64,000 nucleotides of DNA from Chondrus crispus (lineage: Eukaryota > Rhodophyta > Florideophyceae > Gigartinales > Gigartinaceae). A program made the position numbers and the translations under genes. Each line of letters begins with the position of its first letter. The first letter of the stretch is position 1. Under the pieces are notes generated by a model that was given only the letters and a program-made list of their open reading frames with translations, searched no databases and had not been told where the DNA came from. The stretch spans positions 62,001 through 126,000 of the forward strand of contig NW_005179017.1 in assembly GCF_000350225.1 (NCBI RefSeq). Direction: 5' to 3'. Of the stretch, positions 52,932 to 63,840 are shown piece after piece.

Positions 52932-55380
52932 CTAATACCCCACGGGGCGCCAGTCGTTGGCGCCTTCGTGTTCCTGGAGCAATGTACAGCCCAGTTGATA
53001 GGCACTAGCATCAGTGTCGATCATGTACGGCCGACCGTACCGCGGCAATGCTAGGATCGGCGGGGAAATCATCCGCTCCTTCAACGCTTCGAACGCTTGA
53101 AGTTGCAGCTCGGTCGGGTCGTCGAAGTTGGGGTCCGCGTCCTTGCGCGTCATGTCCGTTAATGGGCGCGCAATCTTCGCGAACCCCTTCACGAAGCGGC
53201 GGTAGACGTTGCACGCTCCGAGGTACGAGCGCACTTGCGTCAACGTCCTCGGAAACGTGAACGTCTTGAAGGCGTCCGCCGCCGCTTCGGCGACGCTCAG
53301 CTTACCTGGGGAAATGACGTGCCCCAGGTAGTGCACCTTCGGTTGGAAGAAGCTACACTTCTTGAGCTTGAGGGAGATTCCGGCGCTCCTCAACAAGCTC
53401 AAGACAGTGTCGAGATGCTTCGCGTGTTCTCCGTGCGTACGGGAGAACACGATGACATCATCCAGGTAGACGAGGCATATCTGCCATCGGACGCCAGATA
53501 GGATGATGTCGAGGGCACGTTGGAAGGTGGCCGGTGCCCCTTTTAGCCTGAACGGCATACGCAAATGGCGAAACGTTCCCATATGCGTAGTGAACGTGGT
53601 CTTGTCCCGGTCTTCCGGAGCGACGGGGATCTGCCAGTAACCGGAATTGCAGTCCAACGTCGTAAAGACAACTGCATCTCCGAGCGAATCGATGCAGTCG
53701 TCCATCCGGGGCAGCGGATACGAATCCGCTGCCGTCTTTGCGTTGAGACGCCGGTAGTCCACGCAGAACCGAAGAGAGCCGTCTTTCTTTGGTACGAGCA
53801 CCACGGGGGACGCCCACTCGGTGCTCGCGGGTTCGATTACCCCTGCGTTCAACATTTTGTTGACTTCCTTGGCGACCATCTCACGCATAGCCGGCCCCTT
53901 TCGGTAGGGCATTGAACGTATCGGCTTCGTACCCGGTTCGAGGGGAATGCGGTGTTCGGTCGCTCGGATCGTTCCGAGCGCCCCGCTCCACAGACTTGAG
54001 TGCTTACGGAGCATCTCGAGCACGTGGACCCGGAACTTGTCATCATCGATGTATGACAAGTCGATTTCTTTTTCCCAATCCTCCGGCGGATTTTCGGGAT
54101 CCTTTTCAGAGGCGGGTGCGGTGCCCCCTTCCGGCGGCGGGCACTTCGCCGGTCGGCCGTCCGTACCGGCTCCTCTCTTCTCAACGGTTGCCCCCTGGGC
54201 GGAGCCTGGTCGACCAGCTCCTGCCGTTCCGACTTGATCGGTCAAGTCGGTGAGGTGTAGCGCGTGCGCGATCCCCTCGGCGACGCGGCGTTCTGGCGTC
54301 AGGATCGCGAGGGGGTTGCGTTTAGCGTATCCCACAACGGTGTGCTTCGGAAGCCGCCTTTCCTGTCGCGAAAAGTTCGCGACGATGACGTCGAAGGTCT
54401 GGTTCGGCAGGACCTCGACGTCGCCGTTCGTCAGCCTCACTCCATGTCGATGTTGGAGTGACGGCTTCGGCTCTATAAACACGAGTCCCCTCCCCGTCGT
54501 CGTAACGCGCACACGGGCCTGCGACCTCGCGGGAATGGTAACCCAGCGGGCGATTCGGATCGCCTGCGGGGCTTCGTCGCGTGCGTCAGCCCGGCTTGTC
54601 TGACGTCCGTGCCGCCTGGTTGGGGGAGTCGGCTCCCCCTTCCCGTCGACGATGGGAACGGAGCCACCTTGGCGGAGCTCCAACCGTTGAGCTTCGATGT
54701 CGATACTTCGTACGTGTGTATCGATGAAGGCCGTACCAAGGAGGACCGGCACGGCGAGCTGGTCCGCCACGACGAACGGAATTCGGAACGTCGTGTTCCT
54801 CAACCGCACGGCCAGGCGTACGACGGCCGAGAGCTTAAGCGGGTTGCTATTCGCGCCTGCCAATCGGGGCAGTGGCGCGTCGCGGATGACGTACCGCGAC
54901 CAATCGGGAGGAAGGTCCGCCTTCCTCACCAGATTGTACCCCGAGCACGTATCAACGGCGATCGTGCGGGGCTTGAAGGCATTTCCCTCCGTGGCTATCG
55001 AGCCGAGGACGTTGTAAATCTTCGACGTCATAAGGCAAATGACGCCGTCGACCACCTTCGGCGTGCCCGGCTCGGCGAGATCGTTCCGCCTGGGCCGCCG
55101 GCGCCGGTTCCGACTTCTCTTCCGCGTCCTTCGGACTTCTCTTCCGCGTCCTTCGGCCTTGGTCGCGGGGCGCCCTTCGGTCGGCCGCGTCCCAGCGACA
55201 AGTCGCGTTCGTACGCGGCTTGACCTGGGTCGGGCCGCTGGCGCGTTCGATGCGCTTCTTGTTAGGCACTTGGCTCACGGTTTCCACAGTGCCTTCCTCC
55301 ATGTGCGCCGGGCTCACGGTTGCCTCAGCGTCTTCGTCCTTTCGCACCGAGCTTAGGGGTGTCTCGGTGCGCTTGTGCGG
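52932..55380 (-). pseudogene. pol: Pol of element B, protease and reverse transcriptase
   Basis: The 55055-52932 frame carries a protease motif VDTCSGYNLV (DTC in place of D-T/S-G, so possibly inactive or a variant) and RT with LVPKKDGSLRFCVDYRRLN, DCNSGYWQIPV and YLDDVIVFS, then RNase H to TDASAYQLGCTLLQ. It ends at TAG 52932-52934, where element A has Trp (IGYWSRAL). Upstream to about 55380 the coding-like sequence (VRKDEDAEATVSPAHMEEGT) is in the -1 frame relative to gag, as in element A, and must shift again near 55090. That second shift is a lesion. Confidence 0.85.
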
Positions 55381-55493
55381 GGTTGAGGGAAATAATATCG
55401 GTAAACATTCCCCTCCCCCGCCGGGGACAAATAGGGGCGGGTCAAGGTTGGTTTGACAAGACGGTTCACGCGACCGCGCGAACGTAACCGTCT

Positions 55494-58055
55494 TTACGGG
55501 TTTTTCGAACTACCCGAGCTGTCAGTGCTATTCGCTTGGCTATCGTTAGCTAGCGCGTCGACGGGCCCCCGGCCGCGTGGATGGGGACGGTTTCCCCATC
55601 CCGACTGGCCATCTTCTACGAAGTAATCGGATACTTCGTGGCCTTGGATTGCAACGTCCGGCCGTTGCAATATTCGACGGGCGGAGAGAACGGGCTCCCC
55701 TCCGCCTCCTTCCGTGGGCTGGGGGTACGTTTCCCCAGCCCAGTCTTGGAGGTACATGATGGCGTTCTGTACCCCTTGGGGCAACGGGGGTCGGCCCCGG
55801 TCGCCTCGCCCATCTCGACGGGGATATCGCGTATCCATCCGACGAGGGTCACGTCGATCCCTTTGATCGGTCCCCGGGTATCGGTACCCGCCCTCACGAG
55901 GGGCAAAGCGGACGCCCCCACTCGATCGACTCGGGTCACCTCGACGCGGGCCTCGGTCTGCCCGCGTAGACTGCTGGATGAGATTGCGCATTCCGGGGCG
56001 CGTCTCCATCTGATAGCGGTAGTTCCTGTACGCCGTGAACTGACGTTGTTCAGGAGACAGGAACGGGCACGCGTACATGGCGTGGCCATACGTCCGGCAC
56101 AGCCAACAAATGTACGCGCTGCCATCGGTCGACGCGAAAGTCGCCGCGTGGCGTGCCTCCTCATCGGTGAGTCGAGGCACGTTAGGCAGCCCGCGGTCTC
56201 CTTCTCGACGGGAGATATCCAGCTCGGCCATGTTGTGGTTCGGACCACCCGTGGCCCTCGGCGTGTGTGCGAACGCCGTTGCGAAGCTTCCGGTCGAACC
56301 GGTGGAAGCTGGCGTAGGGGGTCGGCCTCCTGCCCGGTCGAAGCCTTGCGTGATGAGGACAGGGTCGGCCTGCCACTCATCTTCTCCAATGTGGAGGGCG
56401 GTCGCCGGCGAACTCGTTCCGTGCGACCTTGGAGTTCGGACTCCCTTCGCTGCCGGCTTCGGGTCCGGCAGCGGCAACCCGCGACGGGCGCGGTAGGTTG
56501 TACCCTCGGCCGTTGCGATACGGCGAATCGTTGAGAGTTCGGTCTTCTGTTGTCCGGGCAACCTTTGCATCGTCTCTGCCACTGCGGCCCGGGTCGCAGT
56601 GGACAGCCCGCGCACGAAGTAGTGCGCGAGAGCTTGTTCTGAGAACACGGCCGTGCATCGGAACGCGGCGGATTCCAGCCGGTCTGCGAACGTGTTCTCG
56701 GTTTCGTGAGGAAGCTGTCGCGCCGACGCGACAGCATCAAACGCCTCCCCTAACACGTCGTCGGTTAGGTAGCGTTTGATAAATTGGTTGACGAGACCAG
56801 GCCAGCTCGTGTCGTCGTGCAGCTAGCCGGCGCGGAGGCCGCGCATGGTGTAACTCGTATACAACCGCTCCGCGTCCCGCTCGAGGAAGTGAGCGAAGAC
56901 ACGGATTGCCACACCTTCGGTCAGGTGCTGGGCATTGAAGGTTATCCGGATATCCTTCAGGAACGGGAGCAACTGGATCGCGTCCGTACCGTCGAAGCTC
57001 TTCATCGTGGGACGGAGCCCACGGCAGCGTTGGACGTACTTCGCGATCCGTCCCGCGTCACCCGAGGTAACGAGCCTCGAGGTGTTGTCCAACCGATACA
57101 TGCGGTAGTTCGCGACGGCGCTGAACTCCTGTATCATGGTGTGGACGGGCTCGAGCCCGGGTTCGGCGGGTCCCAACGTTCCGAACGGCGTGACGGGCAA
57201 CGTTCGGACGTCGACGGGGCCGGGATGCGCGGTAAGATCCGCTGGCTGGTAGCCGCCCCAGCGAAGATCGAAGGGGAGAATCGGTTCCCCTGATCCGCGG
57301 GCGACTCCTCCACGGCCACGGTCGGGTTCGTCCGGTACCCGTCGGGACTGCCGCGTGCTTCCGGATGCATACGGCAGGGCTTGAGTCTCGGACGCGAAGT
57401 TCGCGTCCGCTGTCGGCTTGATGTCCTCCGCCCTCCGACTGGTGACGGCTCCAGTCGGGGGCCACTCCTGCGCTCCGGATGCGCCCAGAGGAACAGTGGC
57501 ACCGGGCCCACTCGAGGGGGCTCTGGGCGGCCTCTCGGCCGAGGTCTGTTCCATCTCACGGGCACGGCGGCGCGTTGAGTTGAGCTCCGCCGCCATGTGC
57601 GCGAACGCTCCCATCTGTTCGGCTGATGGGAAGGGTTGCGTGTCGCGTCGGACCCCGGAGTTTGCACTCGCGGGTCGACCCGCAACGTCCATGGCGGGGG
57701 AATCGATGCGCGCCTCTTCGACCAGTACCAAACGGGACTGTAGCTGGTCGACGAGAGCGCGCAGGTTCTCCAAGGACTGAGTTACGCGCTCAAACCTTCC
57801 TTCGCGGAGGGAGCGCAACTCATCCATACAGCGGGCGTAGACGCTGTCGGAGACGTCGATACGGAGGGATGTTCGGACATCTTCGATCTACTCTGCGATG
57901 CGATCGTACATCGCGCGAGCGCGTCCTTCGGAGAAGTCGGGCGACGGTTCGCGGTCTCGGGGACCAGCGTCGCCGTCGCCGACTCGGACGCGGAGCGCGG
58001 CCTCTCGCACATCGGCGGGCTCCGAGCGAATCGAGGTGGGATATTCGCCACTCAT
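55494..58055 (-). pseudogene. gag: Gag of element B (two in-frame TAG codons)
   Basis: ATG 58055 begins MSGEYPTSIRSEPADVREA. The single frame runs 854 codons to TAA 55494-55496, with TAG at 57888-57890 and 56823-56825. The middle has a capsid-like region (MKSFDGTDAIQLLPFLKDIR, then TFADRLESAAFRC and YFVRGLSTATR). A CCHC knuckle CWLCRTYGHAMYAC with C-X2-C-X4-H-X4-C spacing follows, then an Arg/Gly-rich tail. The order matches Gag of element A but sequence identity is low. Apart from the two amber codons the frame is undamaged, suggesting recent inactivation. Confidence 0.85.
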
Positions 58056-58118
58056 CTCGACACGTACGGACGCGGAGGTAAACGATAGTCTTCTCGGTTC
58101 GATCGTGAGAGTCTTCTA

Positions 58119-58131
58119 GGTCGGGAGACCA
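58119..58131 (-). other. Primer-binding site of element B
   Basis: On the minus strand TGGTCTCCCGACC begins one base after the 5' LTR. The identical 13 bases occur at 63752-63764 before the partial gag at the right edge. Confidence 0.7.
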
Positions 58132-58132
58132 C

Positions 58133-58732
58133 TGTAGTATAATCACCCCCAACGACGAGGGGGGTGAGTACTGACAGTTCGGAAAGACCCCGATCGGCGG
58201 GAAGACAGAAGCACGGCCCACCCACGGTACCGAGCACGGGCTCGAGGTAGCGGTGGTAGAGCGGGATCGGTGAGGACGCGCGCACGCGCGAGCGGTTCTA
58301 CGCCTCGACGCCCCGGAGCAGTACTGGGTGACGATCCAGTACCGACGGGCGGAGGCGGAGCCGGCTCGTGGGCGTGCTACGCGCGTCCTCAACCCGCGCG
58401 CGGTGCTACTCCTAGGTAAAACGGACGGAAGTACCTAAAAGTAAGCGGGCGGACCAAGGTGGAGGATCCTTGACAAGTCCGTGCTTGTCGTCCTCCACCG
58501 CCGGCGGTCCGCTCATATTTAATGTACATTGTAGCCTATCATAACTCTACAGTAGTGCCGGTCGACCGACACTGTAACGCTGTCAGCCGTCGGGGCTGAC
58601 AGTCCACGTGTAGTACGCGTCCCGTACACGTGGAGGACATGTGTGTGCGCGCGTAGCTGTAAGGCTCGTGCCTTACTGTCGCTGATCTAATCCTAATCTA
58701 ATTTCCGAACTTCCGTTTGGGGTTATACCACA
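58133..58732 (-). repeat. 5' LTR of element B (right in window)
   Basis: It is 600 bp. Compared with 45578-46177 it reads TAATCACC for TAATTACC, GGCGGACC for GGCGAACC, ACAAGTCC for ACAATTCC, GCTGTCAG for GCTTTCAG and ACATGTG for ACACGTG. It is followed by TAGAC. Confidence 0.92.
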
Positions 58733-59883
58733 TAGACGAAGGGCTTGCTTTGTAGGTATCTGACTGTGCAAGCAAGAGTGTTGCTCTTTCAGATCTTGCT
58801 ATCAAGGAAAAAGCAAATCGGATATTAGGCGAGGTTAACAACGAGCTCGAAGACAGTGAAAAGATTGATATGAAGTTCAGCAACGGCTGGTTGTACAAAT
58901 TCAAACAAAGCCACGGACTTCGACGCATTAAAATACACGGCGAAAGTGCCTCTGCCGAAACTTTTGTGGCGACGGAAGTACTGCCAGCTCTCAGGGAAAA
59001 AATCCGCACATATGCGCATGAAGATATATACAACGCTGACGAGTTCGGACTTCAGTACTGTCTTGCGCCTGATAGCACAATTGCCGCACAGCAGGTAAGC
59101 GGAACTAAAAAAGATAAAGCACGCATTACATGTCTTGCGTGCTGCAATGAAACTGGTACGGACAAACTTCCGTTGCGAATCATTGGGCGGGCAGAAAAAC
59201 CAAGGGCATTTAGAAGAAAGAGCGGAGTAGAATTGGGATTTGACTACAGGTGGAACGCAAAGGCATGGATGGCAAATATACTTTTTAATGAATGGTTAGA
59301 GCGTTTTAACACTCATGTGCGACTTCGTGGGAGGACAGTAGTTCTTTTGTTGGACAATTGCTCTGCCCATGGAAAAGATCACGAAGTTGCCGCTTTAAAC
59401 CTTTCGAACACGCGCGTTATATTTTTGCCTCCGAACACGACATCTTTGATCCAACCGTGTGAATAGGGGTATTATTGCTGCCGTCAAATGTCGGTATCGC
59501 CGCTTGCAAATTCCAAAGGCTTTGGATTACATTGATATCGGTGAAAGGAACATTTACAAGGTCGATGTTTTGCAAGCAATGAGATGGATTCAGAAATGCT
59601 GGAATGAACTTCCTGCCGAAGCAATTTATAATTGCTGGCGTCACACTAAACTGGTTGATGGAGATATAGACAGTGTTGCAGTGGAGGGGGTTAAAAATGA
59701 GTTGACGTCATTGCGAGATGACATATCAGATGTGGTACGCACAGTAGATCGTCGGATGCTTCTTGAAACATTTCTTAACAATCCCTCAGAGAACAGTGCA
59801 ACGGCGGAGGTCACAGATGATGAAATCATTAGGTTTGTTCTTAATGGAATGAGAGATACAGGCGAGAATGGGGGGTTATACTG
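58733..59883 (+). pseudogene. pogo-like transposase, DDE part
   Basis: It continues the 45332 frame after the TAGAC duplication. TAG 58753-58755 interrupts it early. From 58870 the frame is open through the CENP-B-type HTH (KFSNGWLYKFKQSHGL), the first catalytic Asp in YNADEFGLQY, RITCLACCNETG and LPLRIIGRAEKPRAF, and the second Asp in LLLDNCSAHG. A one-base shift near 59458 separates the PPNTTSLIQPC block from RGIIAAVKCRYRR, destroying the third catalytic position. The remaining helical tail runs without a stop into the terminal repeat and flanking satellite, ending at 59938. Confidence 0.8.
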
Positions 59884-60235
59884 TAGTAGTACGCTGAGAA
59901 GTACTAGTAGTACGCTGAGCAGTACTGTACTGCAGTAGTACGCTGAGTAGTACGCTGAGCAGTACTACTGCAGTGAAGTACTAGTAGTACGCGGAGCAGT
60001 ACTACTGCAGTACAGTACTAGTAGTACGCTGAGCAGTACAGTACAGCAGTACGGTACTGCTGCAGTACGGTACTACTGCAGTACGGTAGTATTGCAGTAG
60101 TCTTAGGCACTACTGCAGCAGTCTTGCTGAGCATTACTACAGCAGTACAGTACTGCTGCAGTACAGTACTGCTGCAGTAGTCTTGCTAAGCAGTACTACT
60201 ACTGCTCAGCACTACTGCTCAGCAGTACTACTGTT
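59884..60235. repeat. 15-bp array and CAGTACTACTG-type repeats, right block
   Basis: GTACGCTGAGCAGTA units continue from the left side of the pogo insertion, then grade into palindromic GCAGTACTGCAGTAC, CTGCAGTA and CTGCTCAGCA repeats. Confidence 0.8.
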
Positions 60236-60820
60236 GAGCGCCGCGTCCTTACGATGCGATCAGAAAACAATACACAATCAGCCATTACTACAGTAGATGG
60301 CATGACCGCTACCATCGCTAGAACAATGGTACTGCTCAGCGCCGCGTCCTTAGGACGCGATCTGCGGGCATTACAGTGTCAGACATCGGCACAGCTACAG
60401 CTGCAGACGGCTTAACCGCTACCATCATTAGAACAATGGTGCTGCTCAGCGCCGCGTCCTTAGGACGCGATCAGAAAACATTACACAATCAGCCATTACT
60501 ACAGTATGTGGTGAAATCTCGAGGACGAGGAGGAAGGGTAGTCTTCCAGTATGTGTAACGGTATTTAGAAGGATAGAGATCTCGCGCAGAAGCGCGGGCC
60601 ATCTCGTGTACGAACGCAGTAGCAAATTCTTGCCAATGAAACGTGAATACTCGCAGTTGGTCGTTTTATTGTCCGTGTTCGTCTTTCTTTCCCTCGCTCT
60701 ACGAAGCACAAGATACATATAACTATCAGTAAAGGGAAGGAGTCGTTTCGGGTTTGTTGCCAAAGCAATCTGGAGAATTGCGTCCACTCCCATTATTTCT
60801 GCCATGCCGTAGCAGGGGGT
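60236..60820. repeat. ~105-bp satellite, right block, and duplicated 430-bp segment
   Basis: Satellite units with the GGACGCGATC core lie at about 60250 (ACGATGCGATC variant), 60350 and 60460. From about 60505 the segment containing TCTTCCAGTATGTGTAACGG, CTCGCGCAGAAGCGCGGGCC and CAATGAAACGTGAATACTCG repeats 44095-44400 at about 90-95% identity by eye. Confidence 0.8.
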
Positions 60821-61625
60821 GCCCTGCAGAACGGGTTTTCCAGGAATTTTGCAGAACAGGAGGGGAATCGTGGCCTGCGGTTGTGCTTTGGCGGGTGCCC
60901 TGCAGAACGGGTTTTCGAGGAATTTTGTCAGACAGAAGGGAAATCGTGGCGTGCGGTTGTGTTTTGGGGGGTGCCCTGCAGAACGGTTTTTCGAGGAATT
61001 TTGTCAGACAGAAGGAAAATCGTGGCGTGCGGTTGTGTCTTGGAGGGTGCCCTGCAGAACGGTTCTGCGAGGATTTTTCCCGGACAGAAGGGAAATCGTG
61101 CCCTGCGGTTGTGTTTTGGGGGGTGCCCTGCAGAACGGTTTTTCGAGAAATTTTGTCAGACAGAAGGAAAATCGTGGCGTGCGGTTGTGTTTTGGAGGGT
61201 GCCCTGCAGAACGGTTCTGCGAGGATTTTTGCCGGACAGAAGGGAAATCGTGCCCTGCGGTTGTGTTTTGGGGGGTGCCCTGCAGAACGGGTTTTCGAGG
61301 AATTTTATAAAACAGGAGGGGAATTCGTGGCGTGGGGTTGTTGTTTGGGGGGGTGCCTTGCAGAACGGTTTTTCGAGGAATTTTGTCAGACAGAAGAGAA
61401 ATCGGGGCGTGCGGTTGTGTTTTGGGGGGTGCCCTGCAGAATGGTTCTGCGAGGATTTTTGCGGTACAGAAGGGAAATCGTGGCGGGCGGTTGTGTTTTG
61501 GGGGGTGCCCTGCAAAACGGTTCTGCAAGGAATTTTACTAAACCGGAGGGAAACCGTGCCGTGCGGTTGTGTTTTGAGGGGTGCTCTGCAGAATGGTTTT
61601 TCTGGAGAGGCATATTTTAAAATGA
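60821..61625. repeat. 76-bp tandem array, 11 copies, open in every forward frame
   Basis: GCCCTGCAGAACGG starts at 60821, 60897, 60973, 61049, 61125, 61201, 61277, 61355, 61431, 61507 and 61583, so the spacing is exactly 76 bp with a single 78. Each unit continues TTTTCGAGGAATTTTGTCAG, then ACAGAAGGGAAATCGTGGCG, then TGCGGTTGTGTTTTGGGG. Since 76 is 1 mod 3, a stop-free unit is stop-free in all frames, which gives 288- and 259-codon forward frames encoding 76-residue repeats (GGCPAER, WGVPCRT, EGALQNG). A single unit also lies at about 44410. Confidence 0.88.
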
Positions 61626-62027
61626 GGTGTATTGGGGCAACTGCGGCGGTATTAGTTTGATGGTAGTGTTTGACTGATGAAATGGTGTGCAAAAGGGAAG
61701 GGGATGCACTATTGAATGAGTGCGCATGGGTAAGTACGTAGTAATGAAAAGGTGTGAAAACAGAAGCGTTTAGCGGGTTGGAACAGAAGGGTTGGTCAGT
61801 TGAACAGAAGGGTTAGAAAATTGAAATTAAAAATATTTCTCGTGCGCCTGCGTTGGGGGGTGCCAAAAAATCAAAAATACTTTTGTCAGTATTGTAAATT
61901 TGTTGTGTGTGCGGGGAGTGGGTGGGTGCGTCAGAGAGGGCGCATGGGGGGGGGGGTCGACGTGATAATGTGCGAAAAACGGTTCTGCCGACGGGAATAT
62001 TTGGAAGCAAAAATCGAGCGTGGCGGG
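61626..62027. other. No supported gene
   Basis: AT-richer sequence with a short duplicated GAACAGAAGGGTT. Frames are short and unrecognised. Confidence 0.45.
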
Positions 62028-62290
62028 TGTAGCATAAACACCCCCAGACAACTGGAGGTGTATGCGCAGTTCGACCTGTCGACCCCGGATCGGAGAAGGG
62101 GTGAAGCAGGCCAACTAACTACGGAACCGGGCTCGGGCCCGGGTAGCGGTGGTAGAGCGAGAGCGAGCAGGGCGCGCACGCACGAGCGGATCGACGCCTC
62201 GACGCCCCGGAGCAGCACTGGGTGACGTACCAGTGCTGACGGACGGAGGCGGTTCCGTGCTCGCTCGCGTGCTGCGCGTCCACTCCGGCT
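62028..62290. repeat. Diverged LTR fragment related to element B
   Basis: It starts TGTAGCATAAACACCCCC, matching the LTR start. The block GGTAGCGGTGGTAGAGCG, then CGACGCCTCGACGCCCCGG and GAGCAGCACTGGGTGACG, parallels positions about 85-260 of the element B LTR with roughly 80% identity by eye. The remainder of the LTR is absent. It is an old, truncated copy of the same LTR family. Confidence 0.75.
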
Positions 62291-62540
62291 CGGCTCCGAC
62301 TAAACGCTGTAGTGCAATAAGCGGCTGCACAGGGGGCTGAAAAGAAATGGAAATGATGGGGTATGACAAGCAAAAGTGGAAATTATTTCACTTTATTATT
62401 TTAACTATTAATTTTAATTAGTTGCATATTAGTTATTTAACATTAGATTAGATCTAGGATCTAGCGCCGAGAGCTACTGTGGCGGCTCCGGCGGGGCGAT
62501 ATATACCTTAGCCCTGTGACCACCAAGTCAGTAAAGGTAA

Positions 62541-62800
62541 CCCGAGTTGCCAGAGTTGAATGTCGCCTTGGTCGAAGTCCGTCTCTACCAAGACGCTCCC
62601 TTTCACCTGAGCCTACGGCATCCTTCAGCGCTCGGGGGTCCCCTTCCTTTTTCCTTTATTTCCCAATCGAACCCGAGTTGCCAGAGTTGAATATCGCCTT
62701 GGTCGAAGTCCGTCTTTCCCAAGACGCTCCCTTTTTATCACAGATTACGTTATCCTTTGCGCTGGGGGGTTCCCTTTTCCTTTTCCTTTATTTCATCTAT
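62541..62800. repeat. 131-bp tandem duplication
   Basis: CCCGAGTTGCCAGAGTTGAA at 62541 recurs at 62672. Both are followed by TCGCCTTGGTCGAAGTCCGT, AAGACGCTCCCTTT and a CGCT.GGGGG.TCCC run. The C/T-rich end of the unit grades into the microsatellite. Confidence 0.85.
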
Positions 62801-63107
62801 CTTTTTCTTTTTCTTTTTCTTTTTCTTTTTCTTTTTCTTTTTCTTTTTCTTTTTCTTTTTCTTTTTCTTTTTCTTTTTCTTTTTCTTTTTCTTTTTCTTT
62901 TTCTTTTTCTTTTTCTTTTTCTTTTTCTTTTTCTTTTTCTTTTTCTTTTTCTTTTTCTTTTTCTTTTTCTTTTTCTTTTTCTTTTTCTTTTTCTTTTTCT
63001 TTTTCTTTTTCTTTTTCTTTTTCTTTTTCTTTTTCTTTTTCTTTTTCTTTTTCTTTTTCTATTTCTTTTTCTTTTTCTATTTCTATTTCTATTTCTATTT
63101 CTATTCC
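62801..63107. repeat. (CTTTTT)n microsatellite, about 51 copies
   Basis: Perfect 6-bp units run from 62801 to 63060. CTATTT variants follow in the last 45 bp. The long alternating Glu/Lys or Phe/Leu frames here are not genes. Confidence 0.95.
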
Positions 63108-63191
63108 ATTATCTTGTGTTGGTTCCACAGTGCCTGATTGCGATCCGCATTGTGACGACTGAAGTCATCAGGCTCTTGTGTTGGTTCTTTT

Positions 63192-63412
63192 NNNNNNNNN
63201 NNNNNNNNNNNNNNNNNNNNNNNNNNNNNNNNNNNNNNNNNNNNNNNNNNNNNNNNNNNNNNNNNNNNNNNNNNNNNNNNNNNNNNNNNNNNNNNNNNNN
63301 NNNNNNNNNNNNNNNNNNNNNNNNNNNNNNNNNNNNNNNNNNNNNNNNNNNNNNNNNNNNNNNNNNNNNNNNNNNNNNNNNNNNNNNNNNNNNNNNNNNN
63401 NNNNNNNNNNNN
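63192..63412. other. Assembly gap (221 N)
   Basis: A run of N directly follows TTGTGTTGGTTCTTTT. The same TTGTGTTGGTTC occurs 62 bp earlier (63114), so a collapsed repeat may have caused the gap. Frames through it are meaningless. Confidence 0.99.
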
Positions 63413-63751
63413 AAGACCTTATCAAGGGTATAAGGTGTAACGGGCGCTTCGCGAGCATTGGATTTACGACCAATCGGGCCCGGCTTCCTAATTACCGCCC
63501 CGAACTCGCCGAGCGACTGCCTGTACAAGACTCTACCACCATCCGTCCCGGGGCAGTCCTCTTCCTTTTGCCCCCCCTATCAGGGACTTGAGCTACTGTG
63601 GGCCGCAAACCCACTTAAAGGGAAAGAGAGAATCGGACACTCCGTAGGGCTGTGCCGTCGGCAACTCTTGTTCGTTGTTGTTTGGTGGTTGTGTTGTCGC
63701 TGGACCGTTGGACCCTGGTTCCGGCCTGACAGGCACATTGCACTACATAAG
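63413..63751 (+). repeat. Probable LTR end and leader of a third retroelement
   Basis: The segment ends GCACTACA (to 63747), then TAAG, then the primer-binding site. The LTR start probably lies in or before the gap and was not seen. Confidence 0.4.
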
Positions 63752-63764
63752 TGGTCTCCCGACC
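63752..63764 (+). other. Primer-binding site of the third retroelement
   Basis: TGGTCTCCCGACC is identical to the primer-binding site of element B (58119-58131, minus). It lies 76 bases before the ATG of the partial gag, close to the spacing in element B. Confidence 0.6.
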
Positions 63765-63840
63765 CAGAATCTGGGAACTATGCACAGAAGTCGGAAATAG
63801 GTAATTTAGTTCGATAGGTCTCGTTTATTAGGAGCGGACC

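Larger units (their letters stand above)
45578..58732 (-). mobile_element. Ty3/gypsy chromovirus-like element B with antisense ORF
   Basis: A complete 13,155-bp LTR element on the minus strand inside the pogo transposase gene. The target duplication is TAGAC (45573-45577 and 58733-58737). The LTRs are 600 bp, with about five differences seen (roughly 99% identity). In coding order it contains LTR, primer-binding site, gag with two TAG codons, pol with one frame break and two nonsense codons, a hairpin-rich tandem array, a long ORF on the opposite strand, a polypurine tract and LTR. It is no longer autonomous. Its size is about 2.6 kb more than element A. Confidence 0.93.
44902..59883 (+). mobile_element. 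pogo/Tigger-like DNA transposon (split by element B)
   Basis: Inverted ends CAGTATAACCCC (44902) and GGGGTTATACTG (to 59883) are flanked by TA on both sides (44900-44901, 59884-59885), the Tc1/mariner-pogo signature. Without the nested retroelement and its 5-bp duplication it is about 1.8 kb. It carries one transposase gene with CENP-B-type DNA-binding and DDE_1 domains, broken by element B, a TAG and a frameshift. It lies inside the 15-bp array. Confidence 0.88.

Noticed and set aside
60754..61620. 288-codon forward frame as a repeat protein gene
   Set aside because: Openness follows from the 76-bp period; without transcript data it is kept as a repeat and listed only as a finding.
62516..63433. 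Forward frame with long Phe/Leu repeat
   Set aside because: Translation of the (CTTTTT)n microsatellite and the N gap.
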